Positions 39,904 to 49,542 of a stretch of DNA of 49,542 nt are shown piece after piece (the stretch's first letter is position 1; every line of letters begins with the position of its first letter). The stretch spans positions 1 to 49,542 of the forward strand of contig DEQO01000160.1 in the NCBI GenBank assembly GCA_002360495.1, read 5' to 3'. Both the position numbers and the translations under genes were made by a program. The stretch comes from Flavobacteriales bacterium UBA3364 (GTDB taxonomy: Bacteria; Bacteroidota; Bacteroidia; Flavobacteriales_F; PHOS-HE28). The notes below the pieces were generated by a model, which saw nothing but the letters and a program-made list of their open reading frames with translations, searched no databases and was not told the DNA's origin.

Positions 39904-40830
39904 TCAGAAGTAACGCGGTGATATCGTCTTCCCCTTGACAAAGCGCAGGTCGTAGCTCAACATGATCTCATGCGTCCCGGCGTTGTAGGCACCGACGCGC
40001 GTGGTGGTCAGATCGAAGGCGTACCCCACGCGCAATTGGTCGTTCACCTGGTACTGCCCCATCAGACCGAAAGCATTGCCCAGCCGGTACATCGCGCCGA
40101 ACCAGATGCGATCGCGCAAAAGGAAGTTGGCGTTCAGGTCGAGCGAAAGAGGGGCTCCTTCAACGGCCCGCAGCATGAATGCGGGCTTGAACTTGATGTC
40201 CCGGCCGAGGTCCATCACATAGCCGCCGATCAGGAAATAATGCCGGGCTTCCGAGGCGGTGACCAGCACGTTCCCGTTCACCGCATCCAATTTGTTCTCC
40301 AGGAGCTTCGGGGCCGAGGCACCGAGGTAGTAACGAGGGCCATGCCAGTAAAGCCCGAAGCCGAAGTTGGGCAACAGCTGACCGGAGACGTTCACCTTGG
40401 CCGGATCCACCTCGACGGAGGTCAGCGATGCGAGGTCGGCCTGGTAGATATTCACACCGCCTTTCAGGCCGAAGGAGAGCCGTGTGTCCTCCCCGGTACG
40501 AATGCGGTAGGCGAAGTCGGCAAATGCCGAGGTCTGGTGTGAGGCACCGATCTTGTCATTGATCGCCGTGAAACCCAAGGCCAGGTTCTCCGCCTTGAGC
40601 GGTGAATGGGCGAGTATGGTCTGTGTGGCAGGAGCACCGTCGAAACCCACCCATTGGTGCCTGGACAAGGCCATCACGGTGAAGACATTCGCACTTCCGG
40701 CATAGGCAGGATTGAAGGCGAGCGTATTGAACATGTACTGGCTGTACATGGGGTCCTGTTGCGCGCTTGTCGTCCCGGTGACGAACATCATCGCCAACAA
40801 CACACCCGCAATGTCTTGTGCGCGCTTCAT
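39904..40830 (-). CDS. PorP/SprF-family T9SS outer-membrane protein
   Basis: 308 residues with a signal peptide (VLLAMMFVTGTTSA). The family hallmark is at the mature N-terminus: QQDPMYSQYMFNTLAFNPAY, AGSANVFTVMALSRHQWVGF, DGAPATQTILAHSPL. The rest is a beta-barrel pattern of amphipathic strands (LALGFTAINDKIGASHQTSA, DTRLSFGLKGGVNIYQAD, PNFGFGLYWHGPRYYLGASA) ending in RFVKGKTISPRYF. Members are usually encoded beside a giant SprB-like adhesin and are needed to deliver or anchor it through type B sorting; here the giant gene lies directly upstream. Its ATG overlaps the adhesin stop as ATGA (40827-40830). Confidence 0.96.
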   Translation of the reverse strand: MKRAQDIAGVLLAMMFVTGTTSAQQDPMYSQYMFNTLAFNPAYAGSANVFTVMALSRHQWVGFDGAPATQTILAHSPLKAENLALGFTAINDKIGASHQTSAFADFAYRIRTGEDTRLSFGLKGGVNIYQADLASLTSVEVDPAKVNVSGQLLPNFGFGLYWHGPRYYLGASAPKLLENKLDAVNGNVLVTASEARHYFLIGGYVMDLGRDIKFKPAFMLRAVEGAPLSLDLNANFLLRDRIWFGAMYRLGNAFGLMGQYQVNDQLRVGYAFDLTTTRVGAYNAGTHEIMLSYDLRFVKGKTISPRYF

Positions 40831-43800
40831 CGGATGAGTTGGATGAAGCCGGTTATGGGTTCGGAGGAATTGCCCAATTCCAAAACGTAGAAGTACGTGC
40901 CCGTGGGTGCGTTGCCGGCGATCGCTGCATCGGGGGATGTGCCATCCCAGACCACGGTGCTGTTGTTGTAACCCGCTGCATCATACACCTCACCCCCCCA
41001 ACGATTGAATATCGTGATCGTGTTGTTGGGATACCCTTCGATACCGGGGATCAGGAAGTTCTCGTTGATGCCGTCGCCGTTCGGGGAGAACGATCCCGGA
41101 ACGAAAACTTCGCTGTCGAACGAACAAGGACTTGTTCCCTCGATACGGAACTCACCGCATGCGTTCGCATCCTGCACATGGCCGATGAACGCCTGGCTTG
41201 TGAAGATCGGTGTGCTTGTGAACGTGTATGGAGCTGATGAGGATATCGTACCGTCCAAGCCGATGACCTGGTACGTGCTGGGATTGCCTTGTTCGATCGT
41301 GAACGTGACCGTGTACGTGCGGTCCTGTTCATTGCAGAGCGTGGTCATGTCCACCACTTGCGGCGTGGTCACCACATCCACTTTCACAATGGCTGAAGCG
41401 TCCGCACATCCCTCCACCTGAACGGTGTAGAGGTACTCGTATGAATCAGGTGAGAGCCCCGTGGTGTTCAGCGTACTGCCGGAGAGCCCACCGGCCCCGC
41501 CCACGGCGGTCCAGGTCCCTGTGGCGTCCGGTGTGCCCCCAAGACCCGTTATCAAGGGGAATGCCACCAACGTATCGCAGAGTACGATCTGGCCGTTCGA
41601 ACCTGCGTCCGGTGGTTCGTTGACGACCACGTTGATGACCGCTGCAGAATCCGGACAGTACTCGTTCCCCGCAACCGTGTAGGTATATGGGCCTGGTGCG
41701 TTCGCCTGCGGAACGAAGATGCCGTTGTTCGGCACGCCTTGAGGTCCGGTCCAGACACCACCGGTCTCCGGCGTACCGGTCAACTGGGTGAAGAGGTCGA
41801 CAGGGTCGGCAGTAGTGCAAAGTACCAAGTCGCTCGGGCCACCTGCATCGGGGAAATCCGAGATGGTCAATTGCACCGTGGCTTGCACGTTCCCGCAGCC
41901 GGCATCTTCCACCGTGTACGTGAACCCGGCTACCGTACCCGCAGGGATCATGCTCGCATTGAGCACGCTATCGCCCGGCAACAACGCCCCGGTACCAAGC
42001 TGATCGACCCATGTACCTCCCGGGTCCGGATCACCGCCCAAAGCATTGATCAACGGGTATGCCGTATAGCCCCCGCAGATCGTCAACGTGCTATCCTCCC
42101 CCGCGCTCGAGCCAGACCCCACGACCACGGTGATGGTACTGAATGCATTTGAACACGGTGCCGGGACCACGATGGCATATTGGAACCGGAACGTTCCATT
42201 GCCTGCCATGGACGGGTCGAAGATCGAATCGGTCAGTGCGCCGGAAACATCGATATCGGTCCATGAGCCACCCGTCTGGGCTCCTGCTCCAAGCGCCGCG
42301 AACAGGTCGATCGACGTTTGTGTGATGCAAGCAGCCACGGTGGAGTCCGAGCCGGCATTGGGGGCGGGTGTCAACGATATGGTCAGGCGCGCAGTGTCGT
42401 TCACGCAGGGTGGCACACCAGCAACGACATACGTATATGTCCCGGCCACATCGGTCGCTGGATCGAACTCTTCGTCGTGGGCATCTGGGCCGGGGCCGGT
42501 CCATGAGCCTCCTTGTTCAGGCAACCCTCCGAGATAATCCCGCATGTTGAACGGCTCGTCATCGGAACACCTGGTGATGCTCGCGGACGTGCCCGCTTCC
42601 GGAGCTTGTGGTTCGCTGACCGTCACAAAAGCGAAGTCCGCTGGACAGGGTGAAGCTCCCGGAACACGGTATTGGTAGATCCCTGGTCCGTCGATCGCGG
42701 GGTTGTAAACGCCGGAAACGTTGTTGTTGTTGATGCTCCAAACCCCTCCCTCCTGGGCGGTGGGGCCAAGAAAGTCGATCAAGGCGATGGGTTGATCCAC
42801 CGAACAGATGGAGGCTGAAGCATTGATCCCCGCATCCGAGGCGGGAGTCACCTCCACCTCCACCTCCGACGTATCCGCGGCACAGCCACCGATCGCTCCG
42901 ACCACATACAGATAGGTACCGGGCAGATCCGTGGCGGGCACGAACGTCCCGGAATGGGAGGCGCCGACCGGGTTGAACCATGTGCCGTTCACATCCGGAC
43001 CACAAGGCAATGAACCGATCAACCCACCCGGCGGATCCACAGAACAGAAGCTCGCGAAGCCATCACAACCCGCGAACGGGCTGGGCTGCACAGTAACGGT
43101 CACGCGGGCCGTATCGCTCTCGCACGAGGAGGACTCTGGCAGGACGTAGTCGAATCGCCATGTCGTGTTCTCATCGACCTGCGATGCATTGAAGTACCCG
43201 CCGATCAGCGCCCCGCTCTCATCGATGTCCAACCATGTACCACCAGCCTGCGGTGTACCGCCCAAGAGTGTGAAGAGCTCGGGGATCTCGTTCCCACAGA
43301 CAGTTGCCGATGAGTCGGTCCCGGCATCAAGGTCCGCGACGATCTCGACCGTGACCACCGCAGAATCATCGTCACATGGGCCAACGCCGGAAACGACATA
43401 GGTGAAGTGATATGTGCCCGGCGCCAATGAGGACCCGTCGAGAACGCCGTCGCTCAATTCCCCGGTCCCATCATCATCGTTCCACGTACCACCAGCGTTC
43501 GGTGTACCACCCAATCCTCCGGCCAACGCGATATCCGTGGCTCCAAGACACGCAGCGATAGCTCCGTCGATACCGGCGTTCGGTTCGGGGACGAGCGTGA
43601 TCTGCACCTGTGCTACGGCATTGGCACAAGGCGTAATGCCGACCACCGTGTACACATACGCACCGCTCACATCAACGGCCGGGTCGAATACCGGACCATG
43701 CTCCGTGGCCGAAAAGGTCCATGCACCACCTGGTCCGGGAGTTCCTCCGAGCAAGTCGACCAATGTGACCGGGCCCGAAGAGGAACATATCTGGGTGACC

Positions 43801-46800
43801 GTACTGATGCCTGCGTTCGGCGCAGTATTCACGAAGACCGTGACCGTAGCGGAATCCGATGCGCAGGGTGCAGCACCTTGAATGCGATACTTGTACACGC
43901 CCGGAGCAGAAGTCGCGGGATTGAAATTGACACCGACGACCTGTCCGGCAGGGTTGGTCCAAACACCACCGGCGTCCGGCGATCCACCCAATTCACCGAA
44001 CAAGGAGAACGGTGGGTTGCTGCTGCAAACCGAGATCACGCCGTTCTCGCCGGCATCCGGGGCGCCGTTCACGATCACCGTCACTTGTGCGGTCGCATCA
44101 TCGCACGGAGTTGCACCATCGACCGTGTAGGTGTAGACACCGGGCGGATCGGTCCCGGGTACGAAGATGCCCGAGTGGGTCTGGTTGGTCGGTCCCACCC
44201 ATGTACCGTTGAGTTGCGGTGTCCCGCTCAGCTCGTTCACCAACTGGAACGGATCATCGCTATCGCAAACCGTGACCAAGCCGTTGAACCCTGCGTTCGG
44301 CGCATAGTTCAAGGTCACATCGACAAGGGCGGCATCATTCGCACAACCCGGAAGACCAAGGACCGTGTACACGAAGATGTTCGACACATCCACCGTAGGC
44401 AGGAACGTGGCTGAATGGGTGGCGCCAGTGGATTGCACGGTCCAGTTCCCACCCGCCTGGGCCGATGGACCCAGCAGCGTGAACATGTTCAGTGCGCCGT
44501 CGGTACTGCACACGCTCGCATCGGCATCGATACCGGCATTGGCCTGCTGGTTCTTCGTGACGGTCACGGTGGCCACGGCATTGGCGCATGGTGCCGTTCC
44601 TGCCACGGTATACGTGTACACCCCTGCGGGACTTGACGCAGAATTGAAGACCCCATTGAAGGTCAACAAGGGCGGTGGTGGGGTCCAGATACCGTTCAAT
44701 GCCGGCGTGCCGCCGAGGCTATCGATGAGGGCGAAAGACCCGTCGTTGGTACAGACCGTGATAGCCCTGCTTGTTCCTGCGTTCGGCGGCTGGTTCACCG
44801 CGACGGTGACCGTGGAGGTCGCATTGGAGCATGGCGGGGTTCCAGCGACCGTATACGTGTACGTGCCGGGGACGCTCGTGCCCGGGATGAAAACACCATT
44901 GAACGGTGTTGTGGCTGGCGCCGGTCCGGTCCACGTACCGGTCGGGCTCGGTGTTCCGCCAAGAACAGAAAGGAGATCCACTGCGGCTCCGTTGGAACAG
45001 AGCGAGATGGATGTCGGTGTTCCCGCGTTCGGACGATCGTTCTCGAATATGGTGACGACAGAAACATCGGAAGCACAAGGGGCACTGCCTGCAACCGTAT
45101 AGAAATAATCACCCGGGTCATCCGATGATGGAGCGTACAAACCGGAATGCACGCCATCAGGCCCTGTCCAATTCCCATTGCCTTGCGGGCTTCCTGTAAG
45201 CAGTTCGATGAGCAGGAACGATTGGGCATCGCTGCAAGTCGTGTAAGAAGCGTTCACACCCGCGTCAGGTGCGTTGTTCACGTTGACAGTGAGCGTTGCT
45301 ATGGCATCACCACACGGGAACTGCCCGGGGACCGTGTAGAGGTAGACCCCGGGAACATCGACACCCGGCTGGAAAATATTCCCGTGCGCAATCCCCCCAA
45401 GCGACCAGTTTCCCGCTTGCGGCGTTCCTCCCAGTCGCAGGGTCATGTTGAATGCTCCATCATTGCTACAGACCGTTGTTGACGCACTGGTGCCTGCATT
45501 CGAGGCAGTGACCTCGCTTACGGTCACCGTGGCTGTCGCATTCGGGCAGGGCGCTGTTCCACTGACCGTGTAGGTGAGAACGCCCGGTGCATCGGTGGCG
45601 GGTGTGTACATATTGGAGATCACAGTAGCGCCACGTGTCCAGATACCGCCGGTCTGTGGATTACCACCTAGGAAAGTGAACAGGTTGAAAGAGGTCGTGA
45701 CGTTACTGCATGCGACCGTACTACCGTTCGTTCCTGCATTCGGGGCCGTTGTAACATTGACCGTTACGTTCGCGGAATCCGCAGAACAGGATGTGGTGCC
45801 GGGCAATTTGTACTTGAACGTGTAGCTGCCGCCCGGGACCAATGTGGCATTGAAGAACTGGCCCGTCAAAGCACCAGTTCCTGAAACATCGTACCAGATA
45901 CCGCCTGGTTGTGGTGTACCGGTGAGCCCGGTGAAGAGATCCACAAGCGCATTCGAATTACAAGCGGATAGCGTTCCGTTCAGCCCAGCGTCCAATCCAG
46001 CAACAATGGTGACGCGGACCGTGGCAATGTCATTCCCGCATTGGCCGTTGCCGATCACGGTATAGGTGAAATCGTAGTTCCCAGGAGGCAGACCAGTTGG
46101 GCTGAACAATTGCCCGCTCAGCTGGCCTGTAGCATCGTCATCGCTCCAAGTGCCCCCCGCGTCAGGCGTACCTCCCAGCGCATTGAAAAGGTCAACGGTA
46201 GCCTGATCCGCGCAAACGGAGACCACGCTGTTCGTTCCCGCATCCGGTGCTTGGTTCACCACTGCGGTAACTGTCGCTGTAGCGGTGGTGCATGGCGCCG
46301 TAGCGGACAACGTGTAGGTATAGATACCCGGCGCGTCGGAATCTGGTAGGAACGTACCGGAGCTGGCACCTCCACCTGGGGCGGTCCAGCTACCTCCCGC
46401 GTCAGGCGTGCCACCGAGCTCATCGAACAGGTCCACAGCACCATCCGTGGAGCACGCAGCGAATGATCCGGTCGTTCCGGCAACAGGCTGTCGATGTTCC
46501 GTGATCGCAACGACCGCACTGGCGTCCAAGCAAGGGGTCAGCCCTGCGACAGTGTATGTGTATGCACCCTGCAACGAAGTACCCGGAACGTATATCCCCC
46601 CCGGGAACGGTTGGTTGTTGGGGCCGGTCCAGGTACCACCTCCGTTGGGTGTACCTCCCAGTCTTGTGAGCAGGTTGAACGATGCCTGGTTACTACAGAC
46701 CGTAGAAGCAGAATTGGTCCCCGCATTCGGTGCTTGGTTCACCACGACCGTGACCAGTGCCGTATCGTTCGCACAGGGTGCGGTGCCCAGCACGATGTAC

Positions 46801-49310
46801 TTGTACACACCCGCCGGAGTGGTGCCCGGCGTGAACGTTCCTGAGAACGCTGCATTGGCTGGAGTGCGCCACGTGCCACCACCATTGGGTGTACCGCCGA
46901 GCACAGTGATCAATTCGAACGGAGCCGTAGTGCTGCAGACCGATATCGATCCGTCCGTGCCTGCGTTCGGTGCTACGGTCTTCGTCACCTGCACCGCCGC
47001 AGAGGCTGCGCTACACGGCGCGGTTCCCGCCACGGTGTAGGTATAGGTCCCACTTGCATCGGTCGATGGGTCGAAGACGCCGGAATGGGCCGTTCCGTTG
47101 GGGCGCGTCCACGTTCCTCCTGTCGCAGGTGTGCCACCGAGTCGGGTGGACAGGTTCACACTGGCGGCATTGCTGCAAATGGCGAGGGTCCCATTCGTAC
47201 CGGGGTTCGGCGGAGCAACGGTCGTTACGGCAACAGTTGCCGTGGCATTGGCACACGGGGATTGCCCAAGGACCGTGTAGGTGTATGTTCCCGCAGCTGA
47301 AGTGCCGGGCGTGAACGTCCCATTATTGGATGCCCCGCCCGGTGCAGTCCACGTCCCACTTGGTGAAGGAGACCCTCCGAGGAGATCGATCAATGCAAAC
47401 GGCGCACTGTTGGTACAAACGGAAGTGGATCCGCTGATACCTGCATTCGGCGCTTGCGTGATCGTGACCGTCACAACGGCCGATGCATTCGCGCACGGCG
47501 CTGTACCAAGGACCGTATAGGTGTAAGCTCCCGGTGTACTTGTTCCCGGAGTGAATATTTCGGAACTGGCGCCTTGAGGCCCCGTCCAAGTTCCGCCGGG
47601 TGTGGGCGACCCACCCAGTTGACCGTACAGGTTGAACTCAGCTGAGTTGGAACAACGCGCTACGGTGGCGTTCGTTCCGGCGTTCGGCGCGGCATTCACT
47701 GATACGGTAACCGTTGCGGTCGCATTGGAGCATGGGGCAATGCCGGCCACCGTATAGGTGTAAATACCTGCCGCACTGGTGCCGGGAATGAAGGTGCCGG
47801 GGAATGTCGACCCACCGGGTGCCGTCCACGAACCACCACCATCAGGAGAACCGCCAAGAACGGAGAGCAAGCTGAAGCTCGCGTCGGTGCTACACTTGGT
47901 GATCGTGCCGTTCGTACCGGCCCTTGGTGCTGCTTGGAGGGTAATGGTGAGTGTCGCGGTCGCCGCAACACACGGAGCCGTGCCATTCACGGTGTAGGTG
48001 TATGCTCCAGCTACATCGGTCGCGGGATCGAACGTCGGGCCGTGCGCTGCACCCCCGGGAGCAGTCCACGTTCCTCCGGCCTGTGGCGTGCCTCCGAGGC
48101 GCGAGTTCATGCTGAAGCTGGCTGCGTTACTACAGACCGTGATCGCCTGGGAGGTTCCTGCGTTCGGTGCGGCAACGACCGTGACATTCACGGTGGCGGT
48201 GGCATTCGTGCACGGCGGCGCCCCGAGGACGGTGTACGTGTATACACCCTGTGGAGAGGTTCCGGGAGTGAAGGTGGATGCCACCGGGGCGCCTCCTGGT
48301 CCGGTCCATGCACCACCGGTATCAGGCGATCCCCCCAACCGCGAGAAAAGGTCGAAAGATGCAGCGTTGCTGCAAGTGCTGACCGATGCGTTCGATCCTG
48401 CATCGGGGGGGTCGTTCACCGTTACCGTTACCGTTGCCGTCGCATCGGTGCATGGTTGGGGTGAACAAAGGACCGTGTAGGTGTACACGCCTTCGGGGTC
48501 AGACCCTGGATCGAAGGTGCCTGGATGTCCGGCTCCACCGGGAGCGGTCCAAGTACCGCCAGTTTCAGGTGTCCCCCCAAGGGAGGCGAAGAGGTCCGCT
48601 ACACCGTCGGTGCTGCACAGAACGAGCGTTCCATTGGTTCCGGCATCGGCCGAAGCTCTAAGCAGGACCTGCAGGGTAGAAACGGCGTTCGGGCATGGAG
48701 GTGTTCCAGCGACCGTATAGGTATACTCCCCGAATGGATCGACGGCCGGGTCGAATTGGCCATCGCACGGATCACCTCCGGGTGTCGTCCAGGATCCGTC
48801 AGCTGCGGGCGTTCCGCCCAGAGAATCGAGCATGAAGAAGGTCGGACCGGTGACGATCGATGATGCGGTAGCGTCCACGCCGGCATCGGGTCCGGTGATC
48901 ACCCGCGCTGCCCAGCCGGCAGCATTGTCGGTCCCATCGGTGGTCCATTCGAATGAAAGGCATCCGGTCGCGTGGTCCGAAACCACCGTTTGATCGAGTA
49001 GCGAATTGTCATGGGAACCTACCAGGAACGGAGGTCCGTCCGCCTCGGTGCCTTGGTAGATGTGCAGGTGATCTCCGGGACCGGGCGCTAGATCCCACTG
49101 GGTAAAGAGCACTTTGGTCAGTGGCCCAGCATCGGGGCCACCTGTCGGGCAAAGCGTGGCGGTGACGACTTGCGAATCGGAATAATTTGCCGAGGGGCCG
49201 CTGGGATCGAACAAGTCACCGGAACACGAGGCAAAGACCTGCCCTTCGGCCATGATGAACGGTTGCGCCAGCGCGAATAGCGGAAGCACACCGATCAACA
49301 CCGCGAGCAT
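40827..49310 (-). CDS. Giant repetitive SprB-like adhesin with type B T9SS sorting domain
   Basis: 2,827 residues from the ATG at 49310, whose MLAVLIGVLPLFALA is a signal peptide; farther upstream codons lack a signal. Residues ~20-140 resemble a CUB-type domain (SGPSANYSDSQVVTATLCPT, LFTQWDLAPGPGDHLHIYQG, CLSFEWTTDGTDN). Then come 31 tandem repeats of ~81 residues. The last ~95 residues are the gliding-motility-associated type B sorting domain (FVPGSFSPNGDGINENFLIP, ITIFNRWGGEVYDA, VWDGTS, PTGTYFYVLEL). It should be secreted by T9SS and displayed on the cell surface with the PorP/SprF protein encoded next. Adhesion, gliding and biofilm roles are likely by analogy with SprB. The opposite strand contains many long open frames caused by codon bias and not by genes. 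Confidence 0.95.
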   Translation of the reverse strand: MLAVLIGVLPLFALAQPFIMAEGQVFASCSGDLFDPSGPSANYSDSQVVTATLCPTGGPDAGPLTKVLFTQWDLAPGPGDHLHIYQGTEADGPPFLVGSHDNSLLDQTVVSDHATGCLSFEWTTDGTDNAAGWAARVITGPDAGVDATASSIVTGPTFFMLDSLGGTPAADGSWTTPGGDPCDGQFDPAVDPFGEYTYTVAGTPPCPNAVSTLQVLLRASADAGTNGTLVLCSTDGVADLFASLGGTPETGGTWTAPGGAGHPGTFDPGSDPEGVYTYTVLCSPQPCTDATATVTVTVNDPPDAGSNASVSTCSNAASFDLFSRLGGSPDTGGAWTGPGGAPVASTFTPGTSPQGVYTYTVLGAPPCTNATATVNVTVVAAPNAGTSQAITVCSNAASFSMNSRLGGTPQAGGTWTAPGGAAHGPTFDPATDVAGAYTYTVNGTAPCVAATATLTITLQAAPRAGTNGTITKCSTDASFSLLSVLGGSPDGGGSWTAPGGSTFPGTFIPGTSAAGIYTYTVAGIAPCSNATATVTVSVNAAPNAGTNATVARCSNSAEFNLYGQLGGSPTPGGTWTGPQGASSEIFTPGTSTPGAYTYTVLGTAPCANASAVVTVTITQAPNAGISGSTSVCTNSAPFALIDLLGGSPSPSGTWTAPGGASNNGTFTPGTSAAGTYTYTVLGQSPCANATATVAVTTVAPPNPGTNGTLAICSNAASVNLSTRLGGTPATGGTWTRPNGTAHSGVFDPSTDASGTYTYTVAGTAPCSAASAAVQVTKTVAPNAGTDGSISVCSTTAPFELITVLGGTPNGGGTWRTPANAAFSGTFTPGTTPAGVYKYIVLGTAPCANDTALVTVVVNQAPNAGTNSASTVCSNQASFNLLTRLGGTPNGGGTWTGPNNQPFPGGIYVPGTSLQGAYTYTVAGLTPCLDASAVVAITEHRQPVAGTTGSFAACSTDGAVDLFDELGGTPDAGGSWTAPGGGASSGTFLPDSDAPGIYTYTLSATAPCTTATATVTAVVNQAPDAGTNSVVSVCADQATVDLFNALGGTPDAGGTWSDDDATGQLSGQLFSPTGLPPGNYDFTYTVIGNGQCGNDIATVRVTIVAGLDAGLNGTLSACNSNALVDLFTGLTGTPQPGGIWYDVSGTGALTGQFFNATLVPGGSYTFKYKLPGTTSCSADSANVTVNVTTAPNAGTNGSTVACSNVTTSFNLFTFLGGNPQTGGIWTRGATVISNMYTPATDAPGVLTYTVSGTAPCPNATATVTVSEVTASNAGTSASTTVCSNDGAFNMTLRLGGTPQAGNWSLGGIAHGNIFQPGVDVPGVYLYTVPGQFPCGDAIATLTVNVNNAPDAGVNASYTTCSDAQSFLLIELLTGSPQGNGNWTGPDGVHSGLYAPSSDDPGDYFYTVAGSAPCASDVSVVTIFENDRPNAGTPTSISLCSNGAAVDLLSVLGGTPSPTGTWTGPAPATTPFNGVFIPGTSVPGTYTYTVAGTPPCSNATSTVTVAVNQPPNAGTSRAITVCTNDGSFALIDSLGGTPALNGIWTPPPPLLTFNGVFNSASSPAGVYTYTVAGTAPCANAVATVTVTKNQQANAGIDADASVCSTDGALNMFTLLGPSAQAGGNWTVQSTGATHSATFLPTVDVSNIFVYTVLGLPGCANDAALVDVTLNYAPNAGFNGLVTVCDSDDPFQLVNELSGTPQLNGTWVGPTNQTHSGIFVPGTDPPGVYTYTVDGATPCDDATAQVTVIVNGAPDAGENGVISVCSSNPPFSLFGELGGSPDAGGVWTNPAGQVVGVNFNPATSAPGVYKYRIQGAAPCASDSATVTVFVNTAPNAGISTVTQICSSSGPVTLVDLLGGTPGPGGAWTFSATEHGPVFDPAVDVSGAYVYTVVGITPCANAVAQVQITLVPEPNAGIDGAIAACLGATDIALAGGLGGTPNAGGTWNDDDGTGELSDGVLDGSSLAPGTYHFTYVVSGVGPCDDDSAVVTVEIVADLDAGTDSSATVCGNEIPELFTLLGGTPQAGGTWLDIDESGALIGGYFNASQVDENTTWRFDYVLPESSSCESDTARVTVTVQPSPFAGCDGFASFCSVDPPGGLIGSLPCGPDVNGTWFNPVGASHSGTFVPATDLPGTYLYVVGAIGGCAADTSEVEVEVTPASDAGINASASICSVDQPIALIDFLGPTAQEGGVWSINNNNVSGVYNPAIDGPGIYQYRVPGASPCPADFAFVTVSEPQAPEAGTSASITRCSDDEPFNMRDYLGGLPEQGGSWTGPGPDAHDEEFDPATDVAGTYTYVVAGVPPCVNDTARLTISLTPAPNAGSDSTVAACITQTSIDLFAALGAGAQTGGSWTDIDVSGALTDSIFDPSMAGNGTFRFQYAIVVPAPCSNAFSTITVVVGSGSSAGEDSTLTICGGYTAYPLINALGGDPDPGGTWVDQLGTGALLPGDSVLNASMIPAGTVAGFTYTVEDAGCGNVQATVQLTISDFPDAGGPSDLVLCTTADPVDLFTQLTGTPETGGVWTGPQGVPNNGIFVPQANAPGPYTYTVAGNEYCPDSAAVINVVVNEPPDAGSNGQIVLCDTLVAFPLITGLGGTPDATGTWTAVGGAGGLSGSTLNTTGLSPDSYEYLYTVQVEGCADASAIVKVDVVTTPQVVDMTTLCNEQDRTYTVTFTIEQGNPSTYQVIGLDGTISSSAPYTFTSTPIFTSQAFIGHVQDANACGEFRIEGTSPCSFDSEVFVPGSFSPNGDGINENFLIPGIEGYPNNTITIFNRWGGEVYDAAGYNNSTVVWDGTSPDAAIAGNAPTGTYFYVLELGNSSEPITGFIQLIR
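41364..48893 (-). repeat. 31 tandem ~243-bp repeats within the giant adhesin
   Basis: By hand count there are 31 units averaging 81 residues. The consensus runs APNAGTNGTxxVCSNxASFx, LxxxLGGTPxxGGTWTxPGG, HSGTFxPGTDxxGxYTYTV and GTAPCANATATVTVTVN. Each unit has one Cys near its start (CSN/CST) and in nearly all units a second in APC, well placed for one disulfide per unit. Units 12, 13, 23, 24, 28, 29 and 31 form a longer subclass with xDDDxTGxLSGxxFxPxxLxP in place of the PGG segment. Confidence 0.93.
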
Positions 49311-49542
49311 GGACCTCAGGGCCTGGTCTGAAAAAGGAACACCCTTGGGAAAAGTCACAGCAATACAGCTTCGTCCTGGTAAGAGGGACGGCAATTTACG
49401 GCCGATCCGGTGCCCATGGTCAACGAGAATAAGGCGACCAAGGCAAATGATCGACGGCCATGGGTAATCCATCGACCAATATGGACGAATTTGTGAGAGA
49501 AGGTCACCCGATCAAGATCTGCGCCGAGCCCATCGGAACTCC

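Noticed and set aside
41005..48720. Numerous plus-strand open frames opposite the giant adhesin
   Set aside because: They share periodic translations (such as VPPASGVPP) caused by the repeats of the minus-strand gene.
41364..48893. CRISPR-like or satellite array
   Set aside because: The ~243-bp units are diverged coding repeats with conserved protein pattern, not identical repeats with spacers.
49481..49542. Possible start of a plus-strand gene (MDEFVREGHPIKICAEPIG) or end of a minus-strand one (PMGSAQILIG, stop at 49504)
   Set aside because: Only about 20 codons are visible before the window ends; neither strand can be supported. The rest of 49311-49480 shows nothing clear, including no convincing adhesin promoter.

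Overview
The window comes from a Bacteroidota genome of moderately high GC. At least five proteins carry type IX secretion system (T9SS) C-terminal sorting domains, and there is a PorP/SprF-PorE-giant adhesin block of the kind found only in that phylum. Bacteroidota-type promoters (TTG, spacer, TAnnTTTG) precede several genes. A family more precise than a gliding- or T9SS-competent Bacteroidota lineage cannot be read from the sequence alone.

Layout. 1-1673: 3' end of a secreted M43-type protease plus a small lipoprotein, closed by a strong hairpin. 1764-6048 (minus): DNA polymerase I followed by two exported proteins. About 6252-6624: a frameshifted remnant of a haem c domain. 6751-10622: two secreted or surface proteins. 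10635-15147 (minus): L-threonine dehydrogenase, a MORN/YwqK-like protein, CysS and an M28-family lipoprotein. 15225-20799 (plus): trhO, then the tyrosine catabolism genes hmgA and hpd, with a lower-GC T9SS cargo gene lodged between hmgA and hpd and flanked by inverted copies of an intergenic repeat.

20700-28450 is an accessory region. The last part of hpd (translating FGKGNFKALFEAIEREQ) recurs as non-coding direct repeats at 22311, 25129, 26846 and, in decayed form, 28356. Each inter-repeat segment holds one to three complete genes: hxlR plus a quinone oxidoreductase; araC, a membrane protein and a di-haem cytochrome; a delta-60 repeat T9SS protein; and an HEVIH metallopeptidase-like lipoprotein. 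This cassette-like organisation is the most unusual thing in the window.

28490-37704: a small iron-permease-family membrane protein, a secreted protein, a lipoprotein, aspS, guanine deaminase, an MtfA-like peptidase, tRNA-Gln(TTG), a large DUF2723 membrane glycosyltransferase-like protein and a polysaccharide deacetylase. 37701-49310 (minus): a translationally coupled operon encoding a roughly 2,800-residue adhesin of 31 tandem ~81-residue repeats with a type B sorting domain, its PorP/SprF partner, and a PorE-like TPR/propeller/OmpA protein.

Genes that appear to work together are hmgA with hpd (tyrosine to homogentisate to maleylacetoacetate); adhesin, PorP/SprF and PorE (T9SS surface display); HxlR with the divergent oxidoreductase; and DUF2723 with the deacetylase (cell-surface glycan, weaker inference).
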